From Bryobacterales bacterium (lineage in GTDB: Bacteria; Acidobacteriota; Terriglobia; Bryobacterales; Bryobacteraceae), in NCBI GenBank assembly GCA_003164035.1, contig PLRS01000168.1, forward strand, positions 1-64,000: 64,000 nt of DNA. The letters are read 5' to 3'. The position numbers were made by a program, and so were the translations under genes. The notes beneath the pieces were generated by a model, which saw nothing but the letters and a program-made list of their open reading frames with translations, made no database searches and was not told the DNA's origin. Positions 9,156 to 17,496 of this stretch are shown piece by piece (position 1 is the first letter of the stretch; each line of letters starts with the position of its first letter).

Positions 9156-11252
9156 ATGAGGATCGTCATCGAACATCCTGACCAATGGCAGGGCGGACAA
9201 GAGCGGGACCAGGGGGACCCGCGCGGACCAGGGGGTCCGCCCCACCATTGGTGCGGAATCTTGGCCCTAATGCTCGTGGCGATGGCCGGCGCCGGCTTGC
9301 TGCAGGCGCAAACGGTGGGCTCTCCCCGCGGCGAGGACATAGGCGGATACAACATCACCGATTCGTTAGAGACCGGATATCGTTTCGCCTTGACCGGCGG
9401 CAACGACGGCCTGTATCGCAGCGACATCAACTACGGCAACGGCTTGCGCCTGCTGGGAAGCACGTTGACGATCGATTCGAAGGACGGGCATGGCCGATAC
9501 TTCGACGAAATGCTGCTGACCACGGCCGGCCTGGGCAACGACCCTTACGAAACGGTGACGCTGCGCGTGCGCAAGAACCGCCTCTACCGCTACGACATGA
9601 CCTGGAGGGAAAACCAGTATTTCAATCCGGGGGTGGTAATTTCGGGCGGCGGGCACCTGCTCAACACCACGCGTCTCATGCAGGATCACGATCTGACGTT
9701 GCTGCCGGACAACCGGCTGGTGCAGTTCGACGTGGGTTACAGCCGCAATACCCAGACCGGGCCCGGACTTACTACCGCGCAGGAGTTCGACACCCAGAGC
9801 GTCGCCTTCCCGGTTTTCACCGATGTGCGCCAGCAGTGGAACGAGTTCCGTTTGGGGACGACGCTGCACCTGGCCGGATTCACCATTCTGCTGCGCCGGA
9901 CCTGGGAGTTTTTCAAAGACGATTCGGTGATCAGCCTCACGGCCGCCGAAGCCTCCACCGAGGCTAACGATCCCTCCGTGCTGCAGACGTTTGCCCGCGG
10001 CCAGCCTTACCACGGGTCCAACCCTTCCTGGCTGGGCACGCTGTTCACCAATCGAAAACTGTGGGCGGTGAACGCGCGCCTAAGCTACGCCGGCGGGAAC
10101 GGCAACTTCGCCCTGAACGAGCTGGCAACGGGCCTCGACCGTTTCGGCGGGGCGGCCAACCGGGAGATTCTGGTGTCGGGCAACGCCCAACGGCCGGCGC
10201 TGGCGGGGGACTTCAACGTGAGTCTGTTCCCCACGGACAAGCTGTCACTCGTCAATCATACCGCGGTGAGTAACACGCGCATCGACGGCGATTCCTATTA
10301 CACCGAATACGATTACGGCACCGGCGGCCTCACTACCCTGAGCTTCAACTTCCTAGGCGTGCGAACCGTGAGTAATGCGACCGATCTGCATTACAACGCG
10401 AGCAAATGGCTGGGACTTTACGCGGGCTACACTTACTCGGACCGCCAGATTCGCGTCGAGGAAGCCGAGTCGGTTCCGAGTATACCCAATAGCTCGCTGA
10501 GCAATCTCTATCCGCAGGAGAGCACCTTGAGCGGCGTTTCGGCCGGTTTGCGCTTGCGGCCGGTCAAGGCCTGGACGGTGAACCTGGAAGGCGAAGCGGG
10601 ACACGCCAGCGGCGCCCTAACTCCCATCGCCGACCGTAACTATCGCACCCTGGGCGGCCGCACCCAGTACCGCACTAAGAAGCTGCAACTGGGAGCGACT
10701 TATCGGGAGGTCTATAACGAAAACGCGCCGCTCTCATTTACGACTTATAGCTCGCGCTCACGCCAGGCGAGTGGGTCGGCATCGTGGCTGGTGAACCGAT
10801 GGTTTTCCTTGGACACCAGTTACAGCAAACTGCACCTAGATACCGTCGGCGGCCTGGAGTTTTTCGCCGGCGCCACGTTTCCGCAGTTGCAGACAGGCTA
10901 CGATTCCATCTATATCAGCAACATCCACGCGGCCAATGCGGGCGGGCGATTCACCATCGGACGGCGGGCGGACCTGTTCGTGGGTTACACCATCACCAAG
11001 GATACTGGCGACGGCCGCGCCACGGCGGCGCCTTCGGGAGCTACCGGAGCGACGGCGCTGCTCGACTCGGTACAGACCTTCCCGCTGACTTACCAGTCAC
11101 CCATGGCGCGAGTATCGATCCGCATCACCCCGAAGCTGCGCTGGAATGCGGCCTGGCAGTATTACGGCTATAACGAACAGTTCCAGCTCTTCTCGTATTA
11201 CGAGAACTACCACGCGCACACCGGGTTCACAGGTTTACAGTGGTCGTTCTGA
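9156..11252 (+). CDS. MtrB/PioB-like outer-membrane beta-barrel, partner of the decaheme cytochrome
   Basis: A 698-residue protein dominated by alternating aromatic/polar beta-strands (DSLETGYRFALTGGNDGLYR, ETVTLRVRKNRLYRYDMTWR) and ending in the aromatic LQWSF, as for an outer-membrane barrel. It follows the cytochrome directly; GAGGTG of the cytochrome stop region serves as ribosome binding site for ATG 9156. The family (MtrB/PioB) forms a pore around a decaheme cytochrome to move electrons across the outer membrane. I see no N-terminal CxxC of the Shewanella type. Residues ~16-33 (QERDQGDPRGPGGPPHHW) are encoded by a dispersed repeat that has entered ahead of the hydrophobic core ILALMLVAMAGAGLLQAQ. 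Confidence 0.8.
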   Translation: MRIVIEHPDQWQGGQERDQGDPRGPGGPPHHWCGILALMLVAMAGAGLLQAQTVGSPRGEDIGGYNITDSLETGYRFALTGGNDGLYRSDINYGNGLRLLGSTLTIDSKDGHGRYFDEMLLTTAGLGNDPYETVTLRVRKNRLYRYDMTWRENQYFNPGVVISGGGHLLNTTRLMQDHDLTLLPDNRLVQFDVGYSRNTQTGPGLTTAQEFDTQSVAFPVFTDVRQQWNEFRLGTTLHLAGFTILLRRTWEFFKDDSVISLTAAEASTEANDPSVLQTFARGQPYHGSNPSWLGTLFTNRKLWAVNARLSYAGGNGNFALNELATGLDRFGGAANREILVSGNAQRPALAGDFNVSLFPTDKLSLVNHTAVSNTRIDGDSYYTEYDYGTGGLTTLSFNFLGVRTVSNATDLHYNASKWLGLYAGYTYSDRQIRVEEAESVPSIPNSSLSNLYPQESTLSGVSAGLRLRPVKAWTVNLEGEAGHASGALTPIADRNYRTLGGRTQYRTKKLQLGATYREVYNENAPLSFTTYSSRSRQASGSASWLVNRWFSLDTSYSKLHLDTVGGLEFFAGATFPQLQTGYDSIYISNIHAANAGGRFTIGRRADLFVGYTITKDTGDGRATAAPSGATGATALLDSVQTFPLTYQSPMARVSIRITPKLRWNAAWQYYGYNEQFQLFSYYENYHAHTGFTGLQWSF
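9201..9260. repeat. Dispersed repeat family D, copy 1, inside a coding N-terminus
   Basis: The segment opening GAGCGGGACCAGGGGGACCC and ending GTCCGCCCCACCA...GCGGAATC matches 50936-51007 closely. Here it lies in frame inside the signal region of the MtrB-like gene. Palindromic GC-rich arms (GGGGGACCCGCGCGGACC...GGTCCGCCCC). Confidence 0.75.
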
Positions 11253-11321
11253 GGCGGTGGCCCAAACCCAATCGAGATGCCGCGTAGGGCGTGCCCTAGG
11301 TGGACGTTGTTTCCGTGCGTG

Positions 11322-11348
11322 GCAACCGCTCCCTAACGGTCGCGGCTC
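11322..11348. repeat. Dispersed palindromic repeat family A, copy 1 (covers ilvD stop)
   Basis: GCAACCGCTCCCTAACGGTC followed by GCGGCTC. On the minus strand it reads AGC CGC GAC CGT TAG, the last four codons and stop of ilvD. Identical in sequence to the arms at 54391-54460. Confidence 0.8.
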
Positions 11349-13276
11349 TGAATCGCCACGCCCACTTCGGCCAAATGTTTTTTCAGCTCGGCGTTTTCGC
11401 GTTCCAACTGGGCCAGGCGGGCGGCGCCATCGAATGCGGGGCGCAGGATACGCACAGCGCCGCGGGAGGCGCTGCTGGTCAGCGATGCATAGGCCTGGAG
11501 CGCGGCGGAGACTTTGCGGTTTCGCGATTTGGGGCGATAGGCGTCGTCGCCTTTTGCGTCCATGGCCTTGCGGCGGGCGGCAAGCTGATCGTCGCCGATG
11601 GCAAGATGGAGGCGGCGGTTGGGGATATCAATCTCGATGGTGTCGCCTTCTTCCACCAGAGCAAGCACGCCGCCTTCGGCTGCTTCGGGAGAAACATGGC
11701 AGATGGAAAGGCCGGAGGTGCCGCCGGAAAAACGGCCGTCCGTAATCAGGGCGCACACCTTGCCCAAGCCCTTGGATTTCAGATAGCTGGTGGGATAAAG
11801 CATTTCCTGCATGCCGGGACCGCCCTTGGGGCCTTCGTAGCGGATCAGGACGACGTCGCCGGGAACCACTTTGTCGCGCAGGATCGCTTCCACCGCCTGG
11901 TCCTGGCTTTCCATAATGCGGGCGGGACCGGAGAACACCAGGTGGGCGGGATCGACGCCGGCAGTCTTGACGATGGAGCCGTCTTCGGCGATGTTGCCGT
12001 AGAGCACGGCCAGGCCGCCATCGGCGCTGAAGGCGTGTTCGCGGGAGCGGATGACGCCGTGGGCGCGGTCGCGGTCGAGGGCGTCGTAGCGGGCGCTCTG
12101 GCTGAATGGAACGGTGGTGCGGACGCCGGCGGGGGCGGCGCGATAGAAGCTTTCGACCTCGGGAGCGGGCTGGCGCATGATGTCGAAGCGGTCGATGGCA
12201 TCGCCCATGGTGGGCGAGTGAACCGTGTACGCTTCGCGATGGATCAGGCCGGCGCGGTCCAGTTCGCCGAGGATGGCAAAGATGCCGCCGGCGCGGTGGA
12301 CATCTTCCAGGTGGACGTCGGATTTGGATGGCGCCACCTTGCACAGGTTCGGCACGCGGCGCGAGAGCCGGTCGATATCGCGCATGTTAAACGGCACGCC
12401 GCCTTCCATGGCCGTGGCCAGAATGTGGAGCACGGTATTGGTGGAACCGCCCATGGCGATATCGAGCGTCATAGCGTTTTCAAAAGCCGAGAAATCCGCG
12501 ATGGCGCGTGGCAGCACGCTGGTGTCGTCTTCCTCGTAATAACGGCGCGCCAGGCCGACGATGCGGCGGCCGGCATCGAGGAACAGTTGCTTGCGGTCGG
12601 CGTGGGTGGCGATGATGGTGCCGTTGCCGGGTAGCGCCAGGCCCAACGCTTCGGTGAGGCAATTCATCGAATTGGCGGTGAACATGCCGGAGCACGAGCC
12701 GCAGGTGGGGCAGGCGGAGCGCTCCATGTCGGCGGTCTCGGCGTCGCTGACTTTGGGGTCCGCAGCCATGACCATGGCATCGATGAGGTCCACCGCGCGC
12801 ACCACGCCGTCCAGTTTCACCCTGCCGGCTTCCATGGGTCCGCCCGAAACAAAGATCGCCGGAATGTTCAGGCGCATGGCGGCCATCAGCATGCCGGGCG
12901 TGATCTTGTCGCAGTTGGAGATGCACACCAGGGCGTCGGCGCAGTGGGCGTTGGCCATGTACTCCACCGAATCGGCGATCAATTCGCGCGAGGGCAGGCT
13001 GTAGAGCATGCCGTCGTGCCCCATGGCGATGCCGTCGTCGACGGCAATGGTATTGAACTCCTTGGCCACGCCGCCGGCTTCGGCGATGGCGCCCGCCACC
13101 AGTTGGCCGAGGTCCTTCAAATGGACGTGGCCGGGCACGAATTGAGTGAAGGAATTGGCGATGGCGACGATCGGCTTATCGAAATCGCCATCCTGCATTC
13201 CGGTGGCGCGCCACAGACTGCGCGCTCCGGCCATATTGCGGCCGTGGGTGGTGGTTCGGGAGCGATATTCAGGCAT
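11333..13276 (-). CDS. ilvD: Dihydroxy-acid dehydratase
   Basis: Catalyses dehydration of dihydroxy-isovalerate/-methylvalerate in branched-chain amino-acid synthesis. Family hallmarks: [12 protein letters not shown] and [19 protein letters not shown] (cysteine ligands of the Fe-S cluster), [13 protein letters not shown], and [22 protein letters not shown]. At 647 residues it is about 30 longer than the E. coli-type enzyme, the extra being a C-terminal helix ([21 protein letters not shown], heptad-like) and a tail SRDR-stop encoded by a dispersed repeat. The ATG lies 24 bases beyond a duplicated copy of the ggt 3' end, suggesting that ggt and ilvD were adjacent before the DUF3800 unit arrived. 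Confidence 0.96.
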   Translation of the reverse strand: MPEYRSRTTTHGRNMAGARSLWRATGMQDGDFDKPIVAIANSFTQFVPGHVHLKDLGQLVAGAIAEAGGVAKEFNTIAVDDGIAMGHDGMLYSLPSRELIADSVEYMANAHCADALVCISNCDKITPGMLMAAMRLNIPAIFVSGGPMEAGRVKLDGVVRAVDLIDAMVMAADPKVSDAETADMERSACPTCGSCSGMFTANSMNCLTEALGLALPGNGTIIATHADRKQLFLDAGRRIVGLARRYYEEDDTSVLPRAIADFSAFENAMTLDIAMGGSTNTVLHILATAMEGGVPFNMRDIDRLSRRVPNLCKVAPSKSDVHLEDVHRAGGIFAILGELDRAGLIHREAYTVHSPTMGDAIDRFDIMRQPAPEVESFYRAAPAGVRTTVPFSQSARYDALDRDRAHGVIRSREHAFSADGGLAVLYGNIAEDGSIVKTAGVDPAHLVFSGPARIMESQDQAVEAILRDKVVPGDVVLIRYEGPKGGPGMQEMLYPTSYLKSKGLGKVCALITDGRFSGGTSGLSICHVSPEAAEGGVLALVEEGDTIEIDIPNRRLHLAIGDDQLAARRKAMDAKGDDAYRPKSRNRKVSAALQAYASLTSSASRGAVRILRPAFDGAARLAQLERENAELKKHLAEVGVAIQSRDR

Positions 13277-13300
13277 TTGGTATTAGTGTACAGGATGGAG

Positions 13301-13318
13301 CTACTGCCAGTAGGGCGC
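13301..13318. repeat. 18-bp direct repeat, left copy (duplicate of ggt 3' end)
   Basis: CTACTGCCAGTAGGGCGC, identical to 14385-14402 where it encodes the last five codons and stop of ggt (minus strand APYWQ-stop). It has a small internal palindrome, CTACT-GCC-AGTAG. Bases on either side differ between the two copies. Confidence 0.85.
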
Positions 13319-13363
13319 AGTGCCTGAAAGGTGGGTCGATCGGTTTTATGCGAACCTGCCGCG

Positions 13364-14143
13364 TCAGGCTCTAGAGCCAAGACCGAAGCGCCCCTGGTGG
13401 TTCCAGTTGTAGCAGGCTGGGCAGTCGCACGGACCCGTGGATGATGCAGGTCGGAAGTGCCGCAGTCCGTGCAGGGTGCCATCCCGCAGATTGAATCGGT
13501 GGATGAATTTATGGATCAGAGAAGGGTTGCGGCGTTCGTACAGCATGAACACCGAGTGAGCAACAAAATCGGCGACCTGTAGCAGACGCGTCTCTTTGAC
13601 GCTAGCGAAGTACGGAATGTCGCTGAGGTTCTTGATGACTCCCCACCGCGTACCGAGTTGGCGAAATTCATTGACCCAAACCTTGGCGCGCTTATCAAAT
13701 CGACCCTCCGCGAAAACGACTAGCCCACGCTGAGGGTCGTTTATTTCGTTCCGCTTGGTCAGAAACTTATCGAACCTGGTCAGAATTTGCTCCGTAGCGT
13801 GAAGCACCACGTCTTCACCGTAGAGCGCTGAACTTTTTTCGATCGCCGCTGCGAACAGTTGAACCCCGGGCTCGTTGGCGTTTGCGATTACATCCGCGAT
13901 GTCGTCAAGGATCTCCAGCCGTTTAACCTCCGGAATGTTCCGCCAGAAGCCCCTTCCCGTTCGAATTGGAGACGCGTGAAATTCTACGGGCGGCAGCCCG
14001 GGAAAATGCTTCGTTTGAACTGCTTCCAGGCTCTGGGACAGAAAGAACGTCACCCGTTCGAAAACGGCTGCTCCGGCCAAGACGAAGAACCTGTCCGCCG
14101 GGTCCGACTCATTGCCAGACTCATCCAAATAAAGGAAATACAT
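13364..14143 (-). CDS. DUF3800 domain protein
   Basis: A 259-residue protein opening MYFLYLDESGNES, the diagnostic DUF3800 N-terminus (Y-x-D-E-S-G) that places acidic residues on the first strand of an RNase H-like fold. Further acidic positions include VVFAEGRFDKR and LLQVADFVAHSVF, where the Q-x-A-D near the C-terminal third is also typical. The tail has a CDCPACYNW cysteine cluster, a possible metal site. DUF3800 proteins are frequent on mobile elements and near defence genes; the biochemical role is not established. Start ATG at 14143 is preceded by a weak GTGAG. Placed alone within the repeat-bounded insert. Confidence 0.85.
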   Translation of the reverse strand: MYFLYLDESGNESDPADRFFVLAGAAVFERVTFFLSQSLEAVQTKHFPGLPPVEFHASPIRTGRGFWRNIPEVKRLEILDDIADVIANANEPGVQLFAAAIEKSSALYGEDVVLHATEQILTRFDKFLTKRNEINDPQRGLVVFAEGRFDKRAKVWVNEFRQLGTRWGVIKNLSDIPYFASVKETRLLQVADFVAHSVFMLYERRNPSLIHKFIHRFNLRDGTLHGLRHFRPASSTGPCDCPACYNWNHQGRFGLGSRA

Positions 14144-14231
14144 TACTCACAGAAGAAACAAGAAGACAACTGGCCGCACCATTGAGGGCGCGACGGGTTC
14201 CACATAAGGGAACACTGCCAATTGTGACTAT

Positions 14232-14260
14232 ATACTATCCAGTTTGGATCTCGTTGTCAA
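14232..14260 (-). promoter_or_regulatory. Sigma70-type promoter inside the DUF3800 insert
   Basis: On the minus strand TTGACA (14255-14260) and TAGTAT (14232-14237) are separated by exactly 17 bases, giving a near-consensus promoter. Transcription would begin near 14225, leaving a leader of about 80 bases before the ATG at 14143. Confidence 0.65.
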
Positions 14261-14384
14261 TGAACAATTTAGATGTATGGCTACGAACGCCAAGGTTTCT
14301 GTTTTGGCCGGCTTCCCATCAAGTAGATAGCAGCGCTGCCGCCTGCCAACCATGGTGGCTCCTCGGCCCCCCGGTGCCACACAC

Positions 14385-14402
14385 CTACTGCCAGTAGGGC
14401 GC
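14385..14402. repeat. 18-bp direct repeat, right copy (ggt 3' end)
   Basis: Same 18 bases as 13301-13318. Here it is the native end of ggt, so this copy is likely the original target. Confidence 0.85.
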
Positions 14403-16067
14403 CGGCTCGGGCACGGCCGCGCCGTCCTTCCGGGGGGAACTGGCGCCGTAGTTCACGCCGGTTTTGGCGTCGTGCACCACTACCTGGCCGCCGCCCATGT
14501 TGCTCGAAAAATCGCCCATCACTTTGAACCGATGGCCGCGCGCGGCGAGGGCTTCGCGGACTTCTTTCGTCAGTCGGGCTTCGATCTGGACTTCGCAGCC
14601 GCCGAAATCGAGCTTGGTAAAGCGCGGAGCCTCCAGCGCCGCCTGGATGTTCATGCCGTGGTCCACCAGGTTGACGACGAATTGGGCGTGGGCCATGGAT
14701 TGGTTCAACCCGCCCATGATGCCGAAGCCGATGTGCGTATCACCCTTTTCCATGAAGGCCGGGATGATGGTGTGAAACGGGCGTTTGCGGGGCGCCAGAG
14801 CGTTGGGGTGATGCTCGTCCAGCGTAAACAGGCCGCCGCGATTGTGGAGGGCGAAACCGTAGTCGTCCACCACCACGCCGGAACCGAAATGCTGGTAGAG
14901 GCTCTGGATCAGGGAGACGATGTTGCCTTCGCGATCCACCGCGGCCAGGTAGATGGTATCGCCGGGCATGCTGCGCGGCTCGCCGGGCGGGGTCTGGCAG
15001 GATGCCTTTGCGGGATCGATGCGGGCGGCGCGTTCGCGGGCGTAATCCATGCTCACCATGCCGGCCACCGGCACGGGGCTGAAGTGCGGGTCGGCTACGT
15101 ATCGATGCAGGTCGGCGTAGGCCAGCTTCATGGCTTCGATCTGGAAATGCAATTCCTCGACGCCGCGCGACGGGTAGCTGGCCATCGGGTAGAGCGACAG
15201 GATGTTCAGCATTTCGAGCGCGGCCACGCCTTGGCCGTTGGGCGGCAGCTCGTAGACCTTCCAGCCGTGGTATTCGGTCGAAATCGGCTCGACCCACTCG
15301 GCGGAATATTCGGCCAAATCCTCGGCCGTCATCGTTCCGCCCAAGCGTTGGCTGGTTTTCAGAATTGCCTCGGCAAGCGCGCCGCGGTAAAACACCGACG
15401 GCCCTTCATTGGCTAGCAGGCGGTACGCGGCGGCCATTTCCGGATTGGCGAACATCTCACCCACCGACGGCGCCTCGCCGTTACGCAGAAAAACGCGTTT
15501 GGCATTGATATCGCCGCCCAGTTTCTTCTCTGACTCCTTCCACGCGCCGCCGATCATTTCCGTAACCGGGTAGCCGTGCTGGGCGAAATAAATGGCCGGC
15601 TGAAACAGGTCGCGCCAGGGCAGTTTGCCGAAGCGCTGGTGCAGCTTGGCCCAGCCATCCACGGCGCCGGGGACGGTGACCGAATCAATGCCTTCCTGGG
15701 GCATTTCGGTGGCGCCCTTGGCTTTGAGCGCGGCGATGGTGAGGCCTTTGGGCGCCCAGCCGCTCGCATTGATGGCGGAGAGCTTGCCGGTCTTGGCGTC
15801 CCAGTAGATGGCGAACAGGTCGCCGCCGATGCCGCAGCTTTCCGGTTCCACCACGCCGAGGGCGGCATTGGCGGCAATGGCGGCGTCCATGGCGGAGCCG
15901 CCGCGCGCCAGCACTTGCGCGCCCGCCTGCGACGCCAGCGTCTGGCTGGTGGCCACCATGCCGCGGTCGGAAATCACCATGGAACGCGCCGAGGAACGGT
16001 CCTGCGCGGGAAGGGAAGGGGCAATCGTCGCGAGCATCAGCATACTGGACCAGGCTCCCGTGTTCAT
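14385..16067 (-). CDS. ggt: Gamma-glutamyltranspeptidase family protein
   Basis: Ntn-hydrolase precursor of 560 residues that self-cleaves before a catalytic Thr and removes gamma-glutamyl groups from glutathione-like substrates in the periplasm. A short signal peptide (LMLATIAPSLPAQ) precedes the large-subunit motifs GGSAMDAAIAANAALGVVEP and CGIGGDLFAIYW. The autocleavage Thr is the T of PGDTIYLAAVD, followed by small-subunit GGLNQSMAHAQ and SSNMGGGQVVV. I chose ATG at 16067, which follows the DinB-like stop by 2 bases with GAGGTGAGG as ribosome site; the frame is open further upstream but that part only shadows the DinB gene. The 3' end has been duplicated next to ilvD. Confidence 0.93.
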   Translation of the reverse strand: MNTGAWSSMLMLATIAPSLPAQDRSSARSMVISDRGMVATSQTLASQAGAQVLARGGSAMDAAIAANAALGVVEPESCGIGGDLFAIYWDAKTGKLSAINASGWAPKGLTIAALKAKGATEMPQEGIDSVTVPGAVDGWAKLHQRFGKLPWRDLFQPAIYFAQHGYPVTEMIGGAWKESEKKLGGDINAKRVFLRNGEAPSVGEMFANPEMAAAYRLLANEGPSVFYRGALAEAILKTSQRLGGTMTAEDLAEYSAEWVEPISTEYHGWKVYELPPNGQGVAALEMLNILSLYPMASYPSRGVEELHFQIEAMKLAYADLHRYVADPHFSPVPVAGMVSMDYARERAARIDPAKASCQTPPGEPRSMPGDTIYLAAVDREGNIVSLIQSLYQHFGSGVVVDDYGFALHNRGGLFTLDEHHPNALAPRKRPFHTIIPAFMEKGDTHIGFGIMGGLNQSMAHAQFVVNLVDHGMNIQAALEAPRFTKLDFGGCEVQIEARLTKEVREALAARGHRFKVMGDFSSNMGGGQVVVHDAKTGVNYGASSPRKDGAAVPEPAPYWQ

Positions 16068-16069
16068 CC

Positions 16070-16618
16070 TCACCTCTGGCTGGCCTCGCCCGCGGCCACG
16101 CGCTGGTTGAATTCCTGGGAACGGTTGCGCGGCACGCTGAGCGACTGCCATTCCGCGCCGCGAAAATGTTTGGCCAGCAGCACGATCTGCCCGATGTGGG
16201 AACTGTAATGCGCAATCTGCCGGTTGATGGCCTGAAGCACCGAATGCGCCTCGCCGCGAATGGTCACGCCGCGGCCCAGATCCGCGTCGGTCAGAGGTTC
16301 GAGCGCCGCGAAAACGTGCTGCCAACCCTCTTCCCAAATCCGCAGCAACTCCTCGCGGGTGGCCGGCGGCGCGACGAACTCCCGGTCGCGGTTGCGGTCG
16401 GGCTTCTCCCCATCGCTCGAAAGAAAATCGGTCCAGCGGGAGCGCATATTGCCCACCATGTGTTTGACAATCGTCGCAATCGAATTGGCCTCCGCATCGA
16501 TGGCCAAAGTCAGTTCGTCGTCGCGCACCTGGGCCATGGCCTGCTCGGCCATCTTCTTGTAATGGCGAAACAAGGCCAGCGAGTCTTCGAGATAGGAGGT
16601 TGTGAATTCGAGTGGCAT
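16070..16618 (-). CDS. DinB-like DUF1572 protein
   Basis: A 182-residue four-helix-bundle protein of the DinB/YfiT superfamily. It opens with MPLEFTTSYLEDSLALFRHYKKMAEQAM and has the His positions expected for the metal site: ATIVKHMVGNM, and NRQIAHYSSHIGQIVLLAKH with H-x-x-x-H. DUF1572 proteins are putative metal-dependent thiol-type transferases without assigned substrates. It is upstream of ggt with a 2-base gap and probably cotranscribed; a glutathione- or bacillithiol-type link is plausible but inferred. Start at ATG 16618 after GATAGGAGG. Confidence 0.88.
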   Translation of the reverse strand: MPLEFTTSYLEDSLALFRHYKKMAEQAMAQVRDDELTLAIDAEANSIATIVKHMVGNMRSRWTDFLSSDGEKPDRNRDREFVAPPATREELLRIWEEGWQHVFAALEPLTDADLGRGVTIRGEAHSVLQAINRQIAHYSSHIGQIVLLAKHFRGAEWQSLSVPRNRSQEFNQRVAAGEASQR

Positions 16619-16762
16619 AGATAGAACCTTTGCGGCTTCCTTGCAGTATACCGGGTGGCACGAAATGGCGCTTACCGAAAGTGGTGAGCGCACAATAAAG
16701 AGAATGACGGCCTCGGAAGGAGTCGGCCGGCGTGCGATGGGACAATCGAGAAGGAGAAGCCC

Positions 16763-17020
16763 ATGACCATCGATGAACGGCTGGAGAAGCTCACGGGACG
16801 CCACGAAGCCCTGACCCAGACGGTAGAGCTGGTGAGCCGCGACATTCAAGCGCTGCTGGTAGCCTCCCGGCAAGACGGGGAGAATATACGCGCCCTGACC
16901 CGCATAGCGGAGATTCACGAGCGGCGATTGAGCGGCCTCGAAGAGGGGCAGCAGACCGTCGCACGGTGCGGCCATCGACCGGGCCTCGGGCCGATTCGCT
17001 TCTTATCAAGGGCAGCGTAG
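16763..17020 (+). CDS. Small coiled-coil hypothetical protein
   Basis: An 85-residue protein starting MTIDERLEKLTGRHEALTQT, helical and heptad-like through about residue 60 (ALTRIAEIHERRLSGLEEGQ). GAAGGAG lies 8 bases before the ATG. Similar short MTIDERLEKL proteins are recurrent in acidobacterial genomes and remain uncharacterised. The last ~20 residues (basic, GHRPGLGPIRF) look unrelated to the coiled coil and run into a repeat-rich spacer, so the native C-terminus may have been replaced. Confidence 0.65.
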   Translation: MTIDERLEKLTGRHEALTQTVELVSRDIQALLVASRQDGENIRALTRIAEIHERRLSGLEEGQQTVARCGHRPGLGPIRFLSRAA

Positions 17021-17034
17021 CAGCAGCCAAGGAC

Positions 17035-17112
17035 ACCGGCGACAAAGATCGCCGGCGCTACGAAAGGCAAGAACGTCGGCTCGAAAGCCGACGCCGCGGA
17101 CTGACAGTCCGC
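17035..17112. repeat. Hairpin cluster: repeat family E copy 1 plus two small palindromes
   Basis: ACCGGCGACAAAGATCGCCG plus GCGCTAC at 17035-17061 is the reverse complement of 35833-35858 with one extra base. It is followed by CGTCGGCTCGAAAGCCGACG and GCGGACTGACAGTCCGC hairpins ahead of the vapC stop. May act as a terminator for both convergent transcripts. Confidence 0.6.
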
Positions 17113-17115
17113 GTT

Positions 17116-17496
17116 TCACAGCTTCTGCGCTCCGGTGGTCTTTCCGAGCGCGCGATCGAACGTGCCGAGCGGCAAGTGTCCGGCCTTGCGCGCCAGGTGG
17201 AACATCAGGCAATCGGAAAAACCCAGAGCCGGCCGCGAACGGAACAGATCCAGCGCAGCCGCCACGGTGTCGGAATCCTGCAGTGTCAGATCCTTGTGGT
17301 TCAACAGCATCTCGAGCGCGGTGGCAAGCTGGGCGGGGCCGAACTCGTAGACGGTTCCGAGCACCCAGGTGGCTTCGGCCAGCGCGAGAACCGATACCCA
17401 GGCGCCCTTCTCGACGAATTGGTCGGCGGATTTGGCCTGAGGAAGATCGTCTCGCGTAATCAGCCGAACCAGAACATTGGTGTCAATCGCGCGCAT
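17116..17496 (-). CDS. vapC: PIN-domain ribonuclease toxin, VapC family
   Basis: A 126-residue PIN domain. The acidic catalytic set is visible: Asp5 in MRAIDTNVLVRLI, Glu in LALAEATWVL, Asp in LGFSDCLMFHLARKAG and Asp in LGTFDRALGK. VapC toxins cut specific RNAs and are neutralised by the adjacent antitoxin. Its ATG overlaps the antitoxin 3' end by 14 bases, the usual antitoxin-first arrangement. No missing catalytic residue seen. Confidence 0.92.
   Translation of the reverse strand: MRAIDTNVLVRLITRDDLPQAKSADQFVEKGAWVSVLALAEATWVLGTVYEFGPAQLATALEMLLNHKDLTLQDSDTVAAALDLFRSRPALGFSDCLMFHLARKAGHLPLGTFDRALGKTTGAQKL

Larger units (their letters stand above)
13301..14384. mobile_element. Putative single-gene insert carrying DUF3800, bounded by 18-bp direct repeats
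   Basis: The distance from one repeat to the next is 1084 bases. Inside are one minus-strand gene (DUF3800) and its own promoter; the base composition looks more AT-rich than the neighbours. Deleting one repeat plus the insert places the ggt stop 24 bases before the ilvD ATG, a natural operon spacing. No transposase, integrase or clear terminal inverted repeat is visible, so the mobilising agent must act in trans or be the DUF3800 protein itself; both are inference. Confidence 0.55.

Noticed and set aside
11300-12634. A 444-codon plus-strand frame opposite ilvD
   Set aside because: The minus strand encodes a full-length IlvD with all motifs; the opposite frame has no family features.
14144-14384. 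Terminal inverted repeats of a transposon at the ends of the DUF3800 insert
   Set aside because: The bases inside both 18-bp repeats were compared and show no convincing inverted match.
16068-16745. N-terminal extension of ggt by about 225 codons
   Set aside because: This part is the DinB-like gene in another frame; the Ggt signal peptide begins at ATG 16067.
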